The notes under the pieces: generated by a model
Told to the model about the DNA's origin: nothing
Seen by the model: the letters and a program-made list of their open reading frames with translations, nothing else
Databases searched by the model: none
Program-made: the position numbers and the translations under genes
Part shown: piece by piece, positions 1-12,909 of the stretch
Layout: every line of letters begins with the position of its first letter
Position numbering within the stretch: position 1 is the first letter of the stretch
Origin: Beroe forskalii
Lineage: Eukaryota > Ctenophora > Nuda > Beroida > Beroidae
Assembly: GCA_011033025.1 (NCBI GenBank)
Contig: WFMF01000415.1
Span: 76,905 to 140,904, forward strand
Direction of reading: 5' to 3'
DNA: 64,000 bases

Positions 1-570
1 GCGAGCATCCTTTAGCTGCAGTGAAGTGTGTCACCCAAAAGTTGAAACTATCAAAATAATATAATACTGACAGGTTGCCTGAATTATTGGTTTACTTAAG
101 CCAACAAGGCATCTCTTGCATACTGAATAAGTACCATAGACACCTAGGCTAAAATGGGATCAGTCGATGAAATCAAGATCTCAGATCAATTATCCTACCC
201 TGAAGCCTGAAACAACTACTCAATTTTCTTTTTTTTACTATCCTCCCAAAACCTCCAAACCATCCTCAGATTAATACCCAGATTAATCTCAACCCTATAT
301 TAACTTAGCAAACCATTTTGCTATTCAGTTAATCTGCAAAGGCTGAGTCCTTTCAGTAAAAATATCTCTATCTGTACTATATCTGTACTCTTGAAGTTCT
401 TGAAATTTCTGTTTAAAAAGTGCCATTGAAAACGATATTTGAGATTATACCAGATTTATTTATTACTGTGTTTTTCAATAAAGAAATTCTGTAAGCTATA
501 AAGATTAATCTTTGTTTCACTAATCTTTGTTTCACTAAAGGATATCTACCTGAGGTTAAGATTATCAATC
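1..570. other. Non-coding stretch upstream of the first acidic exon
   Basis: No coding exon is recognisable. An AATAAA at 477-482 could be a polyadenylation signal of a gene lying further left. The rest is AT-rich and may include the 5' UTR or promoter of the gene starting at 571. No clear TATA box was seen. Confidence 0.4.
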
Positions 571-2469
571 ATGGATGATGTTATGGACTACGACAACAGC
601 AATGGTGATGCAAATGACCCAGGTATGTCAGTGTTACATTCAATTCAAATGATTTTGCTACTTAATTATTTGATGATAGAATGACTTGTTAGCGTAAGCA
701 GAAGCAAGTGCTATCATCAAGCTTAACATTCCTTAGTTATTTCTTGGACCCAAGAATAAATTTCAAAGAAAACTTCTTTGCAATAGTCAAAGTTTTGTTC
801 TTTCACAAGGCATAAGTGAAAAATTATGATCTCTGTGGTTTCAGTTTACATTAAAATCATCTCATTAACTTGACTGAATTATAGCCATTTGAGCAATTTA
901 TGATTGTTGACCTTCATCGTCTACCATCTCACAATATTCAATACTTTTGAGATTCCATAAAAACAGATAAAGTAATCAATACTGTTATCAATCAGATCAG
1001 GGTGATAACAGTTAATAATTACATATATGAATCCAATTATTGTTGGGAAGTGAAGAATCAATTCATGACATACCAGTATTGATTACTGAGGCCTATTTAC
1101 ATGGAAGAAAAAAACATTGATAACACATTAGCAGTATAGTTATTGTAATGAATGTGTGCCAAATCCCATGATTACTTAAATGTTTCTTGAAATATTGCTT
1201 TTGATGTAAGAAAAAAAGGCTAAATTCTTTATTCATTCTTTAATCATTTGTTGCATCTAGAACTCTTCAGATATTATGAAGAGCAATAGTGAGCCCCTCA
1301 GCCATACTGTCACAGAAGCTCATCAAGATTACAGTGCATCCACCTTTGAGGATATGAACTTTGCTGATGTTCAGAAGTCCCAAAATATTCTAGATGACAA
1401 CCATGCTGAACTTGGTAATGAAAATGATTTGATTTTAAATCAAGGCTCTATAAGAAATGAAGATGAATCACCAACTACCTACCAACACAGTGAGCTTCAA
1501 CAGAGTCCATGTACTGATATTGATGATATTCACCTTGAGGAACCCATGAACACTGAATATAATACTGAAAGCACTGCTTTGCAAGCAGATATTCATCTTG
1601 ATGAAGATAATGCTATACAATCTATTGATAAGCCAATTTCAGTTCAGTATGATGATGATCATGAGTTAACACCTGAGCATGATCCACAAAATGATTTTCT
1701 ATCTGAAAATGTTCCAATTAGTGATGCCACATATGATGACAATCAGACAAAAGAAATTATGTCAGATGATGTTCATTGTACTGATGATCCATCTCATGAT
1801 ATCCCAACAGAGGTTTCATCAATTGCTGATCCTTTGCATGGTGATTTCCCATCAGTTGATGCCTCTAGTGCTGATGCTCCTTCTGATGATCTTCCATCAG
1901 ATGATGTTCCATCAAAGGATATTCCATCAAAGGATGTTCCACCAAAGGATCTTTCATCTCACCATGTTCCTTGCAGTGATGTAACATCTGAAAATGCTGA
2001 ATCTGAGGATGCTACTAATAATGATTTTCATTCAAATGATGTTCCGTCTAATGATATTCTATGTGAAGCTTTACAACCTGAGGTTCAGTCATTTGAAGAT
2101 GTTACATCTGATGAGATTCAAGTCAAGGATAATTCATCTGAGAAGGTTACTGCTGTCCATGAGGCTTCACCAGTCAATGTTATATTTGAGGATGTTGAAC
2201 CTGCTGATGTCCCATCTACCAATAATGATTTAAACGATGTCCCAGAAAGTAATGTTTCATGCCCTGAAAATTTGGCATCAGATGATCAACCCTCAAGCAA
2301 AGCATTGCCTGTAGTTGAGAAACTAGAATCACAAGATGAACAAACTGCTAAGGACCATGTTGAAGTGCAATCTAGCATTGATAATAAACAAGCTGCAAAA
2401 GTAAATCATAAAAGTAAGTGCAACATGTTCTTGATTGTGTCATTAATTGCTGTTGCAATTTCTGTGTGA
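571..2469 (+). CDS. Acidic Asp/Ser-rich low-complexity protein, two visible exons
   Basis: Exon 1 is 571-622 (starts MDDVMDYDNSNGDANDP) and ends at a GTATGT donor. Exon 2 begins at 1271 after TTCAG, which keeps the frame into a long reading frame of about 380 codons. The protein is strongly acidic and rich in D, S, P, V and E. Residues near 1840-2060 form loose repeats of the type S-D/K-D-V/I-P. No known domain was recognised. The frame can stop at 2469 after a short hydrophobic tail (CNMFLIVSLIAVAISV), or the transcript may splice at a strong AAAA|GTAAGT donor at 2414. In the second case the tail is only intron translation. That donor leaves phase 1, which matches the phase needed by the EML exon at 18489, so this could be a 5' exon of that gene. 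An AATAAA at 3038-3043 would serve the unspliced version. I do not recognise the family. Confidence 0.55.
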
Positions 2470-3403
2470 TCATTGGAAAGCATTTGATTGTATTGTTTTG
2501 CTATTTACTAACCTTGTTGTAAACTTTGTATGATCTGAATATTAAGGTTTTAGGTACTTATCTAAATATTACTGATTCAGAGCACAGTTTCATTGATCAA
2601 TATGCTAATATGCATGGTTGAAATCAGATCCTTGATTAATAAGCATAAGGATTTGGAATGATAGAAACTTAACCATGATACTTAATCAAATTGTAGAAAT
2701 GATTCATTGAAACTTTAGCATATAAATCATGGTCTAAAAGTATGCCTTAGCCAATTCATTCCTCTGTACTGGAAATGTTTTATGTAGTGATGTAATATGA
2801 CATGTATTATTCATATCCTTGATTCCTCATGTGACTCACTACATGGATTTACTTCTTATAAAAAGCTGTATATTTCTGTGTTCTCTTATGAGTTGACTTT
2901 TTTGTATTGATGAGTGTGGTTTGACGATTTGAATTGGTTTGAGTCCACTAAATCAGGTATGTTTTGTTCATTATAACTTAGTCAGATGTTTATGATTATG
3001 TATTGTTATCTTCATTCCATTTGCTATAATGTGATGTAATAAAGGTAGGTTCACATAATCTATAATATTGGAAAATATGACCCTAGATATAGTTAAGGTG
3101 CTACTATACTACTATACATAGTGCTATATATTAATAGCTCATAGAATAACCCTTGTATGAGAATTTATGGGAAGTTGCAGGGTTGATTATCTGTTTGGAA
3201 TTGCAACCAAAATTACATCTGAAAAGAAGTATTTTTCAATTTAAAAGCACAATTTTATTGAGCTTTCGCAGGCCAGCAGGTTGGTACTTGGTAGTGAATA
3301 ACACTGTAAAGATGAACTGAAGATGAACTGGAAAGGGAATTTCTTTTTCTTAAACTTCAGTTCTCTCTTGAACATACAAAATGCTGTCCCATAGAACTAA
3401 GTT
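2470..3403. other. Intergenic or intronic AT-rich stretch
   Basis: No exon is supported. It holds a possible polyadenylation signal at 3038-3043 and otherwise only AT-rich sequence. Confidence 0.4.
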
Positions 3404-3782
3404 GCAGACACAGGGCCGACGATCCTGCATTTTGGCATTTTTTTGAGTTGATACCACCCACCTGAATTTTGGTACCTGGGTACCAAGTGGTTTTGGCATG
3501 AAAAATTAAGACACCCACCCTAAATTCAAGATTTTGGAACAGTTCCAGAATAGAACATTGAATTTCAGACTCTCGTAGTACAAAGGAATCTGAAAAGTGC
3601 TATTTGATATTGAAATAGGCACTATTAGAATAGCTTCAATCATCATAAGATCATACAACTAAACCCTTCATTTGTTTTGCGCCAGGTAAAGTTGACATTT
3701 GTACCCTGCAAAATAACCTGGTATGTGTCCCATATAACTCTGGCTGATTGACGTCACAGACTAAAACCTCAATATTTTTGTG

Positions 3783-3880
3783 GCCTAACCCTAAACCTAA
3801 CCCCAGCCACAACCATAACCTTAATCTTTACCCTGAACCTAACAAATCCTGACCCTAATCCTGGTTCTAACCCTAAAACT
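3783..3880. repeat. Degenerate telomere-like CCTAA repeat
   Basis: About 100 bases hold repeated, imperfect units of the CCTAACCCTAAA type (for example at 3784-3800, 3838-3842 and 3868-3876). It lies inside the 3404-5881 transposon. It may be an old interstitial telomeric tract or simply a CTAA-rich simple repeat. Confidence 0.4.
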
Positions 3881-4139
3881 TAAAGCGCTAGATGCGCTTA
3901 ACTATATTTTTCCGATGACGTCATTATCATAGATAATGAAGGTTCTCGAATTATTTGGGACAATGGCCAATAACCTTGTGGGAAAACATCTTTTTTCCAC
4001 AGTTATAGGCAATTTTTATGCTCTTCAGTATTTGGATGAATTTTTTCCGATGAAATCTTACTCATAACCAATTTACCCATTTCATTCCTATTCGATTGTT
4101 CGTTTTAAATCTTTTCTAGTTTTTTTGAGATAATCAATT

Positions 4140-5124
4140 TCTGATTTTCATCTCGTGACTTAACGGGTGATGACTAATTATCTGGAATTATTTCAATGTA
4201 TTCTTGTGGGCAAATCGAGATCATGTTAGGGCTCAGATGAGGTTATTCTGGACCTAAAAAGCCTGCTGATTGAGAATCACATCATGAGAAAATTTGAAAA
4301 CCCTGTTTTCTCATGCTATTGACCAATTAGTTTGAGAAGGTACAGAAAAATCTTGCACAAAATTTCAATGGCGATAATTATCCCCAAAAAGTGTTAATAA
4401 AGCCTTACTATGGGATGATTCTAAGCAGGAGGGTCTCAAGAGTGACTGCAGTGAGTAGCATCACTAACTTATCCAGTGGTGACCCTATGGAACCTAAAAC
4501 GTGTTTAAAATCGTCAATTCTGATAATTTCACTTTCATAAAATTTTGATTTGTAAATCCAAAATTCGGCATACCATTAAATGGAAGTGGTCCAAAGACAT
4601 GGATTATGTTGAATGAGGTCCCTGCCATTAAATCTGAGTGTTCAGACAACTAAGGTCCTGTTCTAAGACTCTCGTAAGGCCTGGTGGTGTAGCAAAAAAA
4701 CACATAAATTTTTCCATAAATTTGGCATTATTTTAGCTCTAAAATCTAAGAATTTTCTTAATCTTCACCGAAAAATGCATGTAGAGGTCTTCAATAGCGT
4801 CTTAGCTAACGAAGTCCATAAGTCAACCTAGATGGTAACTGATGGGAACGCTCCTGTAGGCCATATTCCAATCATATGTCAGGGAGTCAATCTTTAAATT
4901 TGTGCAAGATTTTTTCGCATTTTCTTAAACTAACCGGCCAGTAGCATGGGAAAACAGGGTTTTCAAATTTTCCCATGATCTTATTCTGAATCAGCAGACT
5001 TAATAGGTCCAGAATAATCACATCTGAGCTCTAAAATGATCTCGATTTGTCCACAAAAACACATTGAAATAATTCCAGATAATTAGTCATCACCCGTTAG
5101 ATCACATGACCATGAAAATCAATA
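4140..5124. repeat. Internal long inverted repeat, arms about 230 bp
   Basis: The left arm 4140-4368 and right arm 4896-5124 are reverse complements with scattered mismatches. Shared blocks include the tract around GGTGATGACTAATTATCTGG (4168-4187) and the AAAACCCTGTTTTC block near 4299. The spacer is about 530 bp. It could be a nested fold-back element or the core of the larger transposon. Confidence 0.7.
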
Positions 5125-5455
5125 AAATGCGTTTCTAATATTTACATCTTAACTCATAAGACACAAAATTAGAAACTGTAAGCTTTTTTAGTCAAAATAT
5201 AACAACAAGAGGCGAAGGTATATATCGCAACATAATAACCAGAAGGTGCCACTTGATGAAGTTAAATTTCCCCTCAGGGAACGAAAACTAAAATGCATAA
5301 TATGGTCACGTTACTTTAAAGTTACTAGCTAAAAATTGCCCCAAAAACGCTAGTATGAATAATTATATATTCATATTGAGCCCGATCGAAACTTTTGGAT
5401 CTTTGTTAACCTAAAACATAGATTTTCCAAAATTGCTAAATATTTGCAGAATGTT

Positions 5456-5516
5456 TGGTGGTCAAATAGCTCAGTGAGTTACCTAAGCGTCGGATTTAGC
5501 AATCCGATTCCCGCTC
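5456..5516 (+). other. tRNA-like fragment (A-box and anticodon-arm-like)
   Basis: TAGCTCAGTGAGTTA resembles a tRNA D-arm/A-box. It is followed by a stem TCGGA/TCCGA with an 8-base loop. No proper B box (GGTTCGANNCC) follows, so this is at best a tRNA-derived relic such as a SINE head inside the transposon, not a working tRNA gene. Confidence 0.25.
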
Positions 5517-5623
5517 ATTTCTATTTTATTATTCTGTGAGCTAACACTGCAAACTCAGTGATTGCTGCTAGCTCCAAAACGTATCACATTATTTGATTAC
5601 TGTAGTACTGTGTGATCAGGCAG

Positions 5624-5704
5624 AAAACTGCGGAAATTTTTTTCTCCAAAATGTAATTACTAATTTTTAGTAATTACATTTTGGAGAGGAGTTTTCCGCA
5701 GTTT
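5624..5704. repeat. Compact hairpin, arms about 37 bp
   Basis: The 5624-5662 arm (reading AAAACTGCGGAAA then CTCCAAAATGTAATTACTA) is almost perfectly complementary to 5668-5704, with a 5-base loop. It is part of the larger transposon. Confidence 0.8.
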
Positions 5705-5881
5705 ACGGGTAAAAGTAAACATTTCATACTCTGATACTACGAAATCAGTAGATATCGACGTATTTTAGTACCCAGGTACCAACTGATTTTTCAAATTCCA
5801 GCTGATGACCACGTATTTTAGTACCCAAGTACTAAACAACATTCGAGGAAAAATAGACCCACCCACCGGCCCTGTGTCTGC

Positions 5882-7439
5882 TGGTTATAAATAAATATAA
5901 TAAAGAATGAAAGAAACTCCGGCATTCAACTCAATTTTAGTCCTTTAATACCCAAGTATCACTAGCATGAAGTTGTTATTGGCAATCCGCCAACCTTTCA
6001 ACATAATTAACTGACATTTGAAATAACAATAAAATGGTCTTCTGTTCCTACTCCTTTATTGCTAGCAATTTTAACTGTCATTGAAAACGGTCTATTGTTC
6101 TCATGTATTATTATCTTGTGGAAATAAGTTTATTATTATTATTATTAAGTGGATGGTGGCAGTATACAGCAGCTTACGAGACATAAATCTAAGTATTAAT
6201 AATGTGGATTTGAGGACTTTGTGAAAAAATCTCCATATTGTCACACCCCACAAGATTTCAATATGACGCCATCATCATACGTTAATTCTTCAAAATTTCA
6301 ATCCACAGAATAACTGCCGCACATAAATGTGTCTCATTAGGTAGGTACCTAATGAGTTTTCAAGTGTTTCACTTTCAGTGAAATCATAATAGAGCAAACC
6401 ATATTGGTCGGTGGATTCTAACCTAGGAAAATATATTCACCAAGGATCATTGCCTTAGTTTGCTGGCAGGCCGACAAGATAGATCCCAATTTTAGGAATA
6501 GGACTGTTTATGGAGGCGTCACATATACACAAGGTATAACTTGACTGTGAAATCTTTTGGCGGTGGCCTCATGGGAGTTTTTAACAAACTCACGTGGGTT
6601 TGCTATATTATATCAATAAGGACCTGGACCGGCTTGAGAAGAGTTTGCACTTGCTAAATTTTGACTTGTGTTTTTAATCTGAGTTTTTAAACAGTGATCC
6701 TTGGATTTTAAAACTGATACCAATGTAATTCCTTTCATTCACACGAAAAAATCATTTCCATCGTGACCTTAATACAGTATTATGACCTAAATGCAGTAAA
6801 GTGGAATGGAGCTCATTTAGCTGGATGTTCCAAGAACCATGATTTCTCTGGATTTCAAATTTAATTATAAGTTTAAATCTGGGCAGGACTTAACCTAACC
6901 TGGAAAGCCGTAAATTATAATATTTTGTGCTCCTGTAACCAGCTTCGTATTCTGCTAATCACCCGTACTAACGAGCTCACAGCACTACAATGTAGTGTAC
7001 AATGCTAAAGATTTAACTTTGAGAGTTTTTGTGAGTTTCGTACTCTATAGCGCCTCTCGTTGTTCTGCTGACACGATAATGTGTTGTTGTTTTGCTGCTG
7101 ATTCTTTGTCTTGTCATGATTTAAGAGCCCCCACATTTATGATTTCTAGAGGAATTTTGTTGAACAAAACAGCATAGCAGTGTCACTGACTTCTTTCGTT
7201 TGTGTTTATTGTTTTTGAAATTGTATCTAACATTCATTTCGTTTATGACACGTTCATTTTGTTTATTTCGGATAAGTGAACTCAGAACACAGAGCATTTA
7301 ATTTTTGTCCATGAATCCACTGATTGCAGGGGCTTTCTATAATAAGTCATCATTTATTGCTCAAATAATATGAAATAGTCAGAGGTCAGGATTTCAAAGG
7401 TTCAATTGTTATACCATCTCTGTTATCCCAAAGCATACT
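5882..7439. other. Non-coding stretch before the second acidic exon
   Basis: No exon is supported. There is a short (ATT)n run near 6130-6147. A 60-codon open frame at 6995-7177 is cysteine-rich but has no family resemblance and is taken as chance. Confidence 0.4.
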
Positions 7440-8303
7440 ATGGTTGACAATTCGGAAAGTGAGCCTCAAAATACTGATGAGATTGAGAACGAATCTCCGA
7501 CAGCCGAGCCTGACCCTTCGGATGATACTGAAACTGGTAATGAACAAGATCTAGATATTGAGGTAGGAGGTGATAGAGTGGGAGATGAAGAAGGTGATGT
7601 TGAAGAAGATAATAACGACAAAGAAGCAGATGACAAGGAAAATAAAGAAGAAAGCCAAGATGACAATGAAAAAGAGTCTGAAGAAGCAGATGACGAGAAA
7701 GAAAATATAAAAGTAGAAACCAATAAAGATGAAAGCACTAAAGATGGTGAAAACAGCGAGAAATCGGGTGAAGTTGACCCAGAAATAAAGCCAGAGTTAT
7801 TCAACGTTAAACGAGCATTTTTCAGTATGGCCCATTTAACATATGCCAAAATGGTTGCATCAAAATTTAGAAGGTCAGTTGAAACTGATAAATCAGCTGA
7901 TAAGGCTACTCCAGTCAAGACTGCTGTGACGGAAGAGAAAGATGAGACAAAAGAGTGCGAAAAACTTTCAGATGAAACTCAGCAAGAGGAAGACGAGAAA
8001 AATAATGATGAAAATGAGAACTCAGCTGATGGAGAATCTAAAACAACAGAAGCTGAGACAGAGGAGGCTGATGAAAATGTTTTCTCTGATGAAAAGCCAA
8101 ATGAAGAAGAAAAAGATGAAATCCCTGACACAAAAGATGACGTCTCCTCGGGAGACATTGAAAGTTTGTCGGTCAATGAGGAACCTAATTTGGAGGATAG
8201 TGATTCGGGAGTTTTTATCAAAGATGACAAACCTTCATCTGTCGCTGACATACAAGAAAAAAACTGTAGTCGTCGTGAAGAAAGTAAGGGATTACCTTGT
8301 TAG
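7440..8303 (+). CDS. Glu/Asp/Lys-rich acidic protein or 5' coding exon
   Basis: An open frame of 287 codons begins with ATG at 7440. Residues 1-115 are extremely acidic (EEDNNDKEADDKEN type). A mixed segment around residues 120-150 (FNVKRAFFSMAHLTYAKMVA) is basic and partly hydrophobic, and a second acidic block of about 130 residues follows. No domain was recognised. The frame may stop at 8303 (ending GLPC), or splice at a GAAGAAA|GTAAGG donor at 8284. Splicing would leave phase 1, the phase required by the EML exon at 18489. It could therefore be an alternative first coding exon of the EML gene. The frame is also open upstream to 7374, and a weak AG at 7388-7389 would allow it to be an internal exon. 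Composition bias makes long antisense frames here (7466-7918, 7979-8251), which are shadows. Confidence 0.5.
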   Translation: MVDNSESEPQNTDEIENESPTAEPDPSDDTETGNEQDLDIEVGGDRVGDEEGDVEEDNNDKEADDKENKEESQDDNEKESEEADDEKENIKVETNKDESTKDGENSEKSGEVDPEIKPELFNVKRAFFSMAHLTYAKMVASKFRRSVETDKSADKATPVKTAVTEEKDETKECEKLSDETQQEEDEKNNDENENSADGESKTTEAETEEADENVFSDEKPNEEEKDEIPDTKDDVSSGDIESLSVNEEPNLEDSDSGVFIKDDKPSSVADIQEKNCSRREESKGLPC

Positions 8304-8974
8304 TAATAGGTACGCTTAAAGTAACTCAAGAATAGACTAAAATATAAAGCAAATATCGTTTGCACTTTGCAGTACTTTTCTCAAACTTTTTAGTTGGAAC
8401 TAGGTAGGTACTAGGTGGGTACTAGGTGTTAATAGTAATCCATCACACTACACAGTGAATAGTGATCACAAGGAATGAAAGCTGAATGCAATTGCATGCA
8501 GTTCAAAACTTAAATCAGATTCGCCTTTTAATTCTGTATTGTAATCTAGTTCTATAAGAACCTAGATTGAAACTCAGTAAACTTGATAGAGCAATAGTCT
8601 GATCTTATAACATGAGATTGAATTATGAGGAAGGAATAAAGTCCCTGCACATCTGCGATTTCATCATTTTATGTACTACTGGTTAACACACTTGGAAGTA
8701 ATTGACACGACTCTGTACCTGTGACAAACTCATGATTTAATGATCGACTGTAAAATCTGTTGATTGCTGTGGATATGTTTCTTTGTTTGAACTTGTGATC
8801 CATGTGGAGGCACTTGAACGATGTTTGCATATTCTTTATTCAATAGATACTGTTGAAACTCTTCCATATTAACAATTGCCATTTCCTCAGAATGTTCAGA
8901 AGATGAACTTAGAGAGGATAAGTTGTAAATTGGAAGATAAAGCTGTAAGGAAAAAGATATGCCACTATTACCAA

Positions 8975-11300
8975 GTCTTTAAGGGGGAAACAAAACTCAA
9001 TTTTGAACAAAAGCAGAAATAGGTGGCCCCAAACCCCCAAAAATGGTTTAGCTTGAAATAAACCTTTTGTTAAAATATTTGTGACAAATTTCTTTTAAAA
9101 ATGACCATTATTGAATTGGTTCGTTTAAAACCATCTATATCAGGTATCCCCATCGGTATCATTTTTGTTTCGTTTCCCGCTCTTAAAAACCTGCAAATTT
9201 CTACCCCAAAAAACAAGGGTAAAACGGGGCCCAAAAAACTGCCCTTTCGGGGACCTTTGGGGAATGGTATTTAAAACTCAAAATTTTATTTTATCTGCAC
9301 AATTTCAAACTTTCCCTATTCAACTAATTTCTCCCTTTTTTTCCCTTTTTTAATAGAAGAACCATCAAACCCCCCACGGGAAGGCCCGGTCCTGGAATCA
9401 TTGATTCCCTGTGTTGTTTCCCTTTAATTTTTGTTTTTTTACATTTTTTACGGGTCTGTTTTCAGGTTTTTTCGATTTGTTGGGAAATGTAAATTTGGGG
9501 GATATTTGTTTAATAATTCCATTCAACCATTTATTTCAAAAAACATTAAAATAATTTTTGGGGAAAAAAATTTCATTTCTGACTTTTTGGGGTTTTTTAA
9601 CCCAAATTTTTCCCTTCTTTTTTTCCACTTTCACTGTGGAAAGTGAATTTTAAATTGTTTTGGGTTTTGTGAAAAACTGTTTGATTTTTTGATTGTGATG
9701 TTTTTCCGGGTTGATGTTATTTTGATGGGTTTTTGTTAAACAATATCTGGAAAATTAACAAAGGCAAAAGCTGTTTAACCTTTTTTTTCATTAGCCAGTA
9801 AATTTTATGGGTTTAAAGCCGATTACTACCACTTGAGGAAGGAACTTTAAACCATTCAAAAGGTTTTAAATTAGGAATTTGATAAAAATCAAATCATTGG
9901 GTAAAAGGGTTTTTTCAATTTTTTTAAAAAAACAAATCATGAAATTTTACTTTAATTCTGGATATTCTTTTCTCCCCATGGTCAATAAAATTTTTTTAAA
10001 AACCCTCTTTTAAATATTAACTCCCTCCATAATTTTATTTTCCCACCCCCCCTCTCATCCTTCTAATGGTTTTTCTCCCAATTAGCCCCCTTTCTTTGAT
10101 TGGGACATTGCCATTGAGCAGTGATAACTCTGATCTTCCCTGAACCGGTGGTTTTGACAGTTCCCCTTCTCTTTTTTGTTTCATATATAAATAATCATCT
10201 GTTATTTGTATTCCCACAGCTGTGTTGGCAACTAAACTTGCCTGTAAACTTTTTTAAAAACGCTAACCAAAAACTTAAACTTTCGGGCCCCAAAGCCCCA
10301 TTTATCACATGTGTAATTATTCAAAATTTTTTTCGCCTTTAAAAAATACGACCCCTTCAATCGCTGTAGTTTCCCTTAATAGGTCAAATTTGATCAGGAT
10401 AAACAGTCCCAGTAAATTTTTTTTTCTTTCCAAAATTTTTGAATATTTGAGGAAGCTGACTTTTAAATTTAAAAGTTTTTCTCCCCCACGATTCTACAAT
10501 TTCAAGGGAAAATTTGAAACTTTTTCCCTGCGCTATGCTCTTGAGTTACTATCAAAATACAAATTTGGAAAAATAAACCTGGATAGTGGATGGGCATCTC
10601 CGTTTCTCTTTTAATCCCCCATCCTCAAATGATTTCGGGAAAAAAATTTAAAAACCTTTTGAATTTCGCTAACGCCCCTACCCAACAGTCCTAAATCTCT
10701 TTCCCCCCAGGCAGTGACGAAAGGGAAAAAGGGTAGGCCTCAAAAACCCCCATAGTGCCGGGGAAACCCTTCTAAACCCGGGCGGGAAAACCGCCCCCTC
10801 CAAACCCAAACTGCCTGAAACCCCCGCTGCTAAACCTCCACCGGGAGGCAAAAATGGTAAACAGGGGTTTAAAATTTTAATGAAATGAAATAATTGAGTT
10901 ATTCCTAAAAAAATGGTTTAATAACAAAGAAAAATTTAAAACCCATAGGGTTTTTTTATTTCAGGACGGTAAAAACTCGAAAAGGGGGGGAAATTAAGGT
11001 CCCTGGAGTAATTTGATATCTTTTACTTACTTGTTTTTCTGAATGGTTTTAATAATTGTTGAATAAACCCTTTCAAATTTTTTTCTCATGAAAAAAATAA
11101 TCAAAAGGGAAAAAAATGAAGGCTGACTTAATTGGATCAAAGTCAACCTTATTACCATAACCCCCCAAAGGCCCACCTCCGACCCAAAGCCATAGGTCCA
11201 GCTAGGAGGAAAAGGGATAAAAGAAAGTAAATAAGGGGGCCCTATTGTCATGCCCTAACCCGGGTTAATTTAGGTCAACGGGTTTCAAAGGTCCACACCA
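8975..11300. other. Homopolymer-rich stretch, possible low-quality assembly
   Basis: This 2.3 kb differs from all its surroundings. It is packed with runs of 4-9 identical bases (C, G, A and T alike, for example near 9173-9260, 9360-9400, 10040-10060 and 10980-10995). Reading frames are short and no exon can be recognised. It looks like unpolished long-read sequence or gap fill with inflated homopolymers, so features inside it should not be trusted. Confidence 0.55.
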
Positions 11301-11486
11301 GGGTCCGGGCTCCCCGGGTCAGCGATGCTCACCACAATTAATGGGTCCACACCCAGGTCCTGGTCTCACCCAGGGGCAATCGGGTGTCTGGTCACACAAG
11401 GGTGTCTAGTTACTACCAAGGGGCCTGTCATAAGATAAATACTTTAAGGTGTTCTACTATACTAACATACAAAGGTATTCATGTTG

Positions 11487-11769
11487 CAGTGTCATACTCT
11501 GGTAGTGTCATACTATGGTAGTGTCATGCTATGGCAGTGTCATACTATGGTAGTGTCATACTATGGTAGTGTCATGCTATGGCAGTGTCATACTATGGTA
11601 GTGTCATACTATGGTAGTGTCATACTATGGTAGTGTCATGCTATGGCAGTGTCATACTATGGTAGTGTCATACTATGGTAGTGTCATACTATTGCAGTGT
11701 CATACTATGGTAGTGTCATACACTCATACTACCTTGGGTCCTTGGTAGGGTCATACTATGGTAGTGTCA
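11487..11769. repeat. 16-bp minisatellite, about 17 copies
   Basis: Units of GTGTCATACTATGGTA and the variant GTGTCATGCTATGGCA repeat in tandem, broken once near 11718-11750. Confidence 0.9.
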
Positions 11770-12876
11770 GTTTCATCGCTGGATGGACCTTATCATAAAA
11801 CTTACTGAAACGGGATAACTTGGCCAGGGGTTTAAGGGCACTTTACACTTCATTGGCCAATGGTTATAATGTATGTAAATTTATCATGGTTGTCATGATT
11901 TATTGTTGGGATCGCGAAATGGGCACAGAGCTGCTGAAAAGCTGAAAGTTGGTCGGGATTAGAAGCTGAGATACGACAAATTATTCTTTAAGATAGCTGA
12001 TCCTTATATATTATGTAGTTGCTGATTTTAAATATATCACCATTTTATGCTTTCAATATTCATTTTAGTTCAAATGACATCCTGGTCATTTGAAGCTTTC
12101 AATTAGCCATTCTGTCTTGAATGGTCTGAAATTGCGAATATATTTCAATGTAATTCGTCCTCGCCGGCCGTTCGCTATTGTTCGCAGAGATGTATATTGT
12201 ATAATTATGACTTGATCCTCCATGAATCTGTGGAATTGACTCTTTAGAGCTTTTGTAACTTTGCAATAGCAGAAGAAGTAAAAACTTCATCTTGATGATG
12301 TACAGAATGACATAGAGCGACATCAGCTGCCACTCTGCCAGCTCTTAGTGCACTTGATAACATTTGACCAACTTAAACTGGCTCCTCCGGGACATTGGCC
12401 TGGATTTTGTCGCGGAGAAGAATAATAACCTTGAATTGATGTACCTAATGTGCTCCTCAATAACATCTAGCACATCTGCGACACATCTAATCGATCACAT
12501 CAGTGCATACATATAACATAGATATTACATTTATGTGCATTTTAACAGATCATGATCCACCCCAAAGTGCCTAACGTCTTCTATAAAACCTGTAAAATCA
12601 GTAACATGGCTCGTTCCTCTCTTCTCGGATGCACACCTGCACGCAATAATAATATTCTCTCCTCGTCTCCTTCGTCGGTTGTGGACAATGACTTGTGTTC
12701 GTTAGAGTACCATGTGTTCTACACCATCCTCCTCACCCTCTATCCAGAGTCCATGCTAGGATAATGTGTTCCATCTGTGTGTTTCTTTACACCAGCTATA
12801 AGCATATTCTGTGCAGCCTACACGGAATCAGGGCTCGTAGAATGGTATGTTTATTATTATGGGAGAGGCTGTGAAC

Positions 12877-12909
<33 letters not shown>

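Larger units (their letters stand above)
3404..5881. mobile_element. Non-autonomous DNA transposon, 2.5 kb, with nested inverted repeats
   Basis: The ends are perfect 15-base inverted repeats: GCAGACACAGGGCCG at 3404-3418 and its complement at 5867-5881. TA lies just outside both ends (3398-3399 and 5886-5887), but no longer target duplication is clear. The subterminal zones on both sides carry copies of a GGTACCTGGGTACC-like palindrome. There is no transposase-length reading frame inside. Internal parts include an approximately 230-bp inverted-repeat pair (4140-4368 and 4896-5124), a compact hairpin (5624-5704), a tRNA-like fragment and a telomere-like stretch. The superfamily is not certain. 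Confidence 0.7.

Noticed and set aside
5456-5516. A tRNA gene
   Set aside because: The D-arm-like part is good, but there is no B box and no acceptor stem, and the loop has eight bases.
7466-8251. Serine-rich antisense frames of 150 and 90 codons
   Set aside because: They are the complement of GAA/GAT-rich acidic coding sequence on the plus strand.
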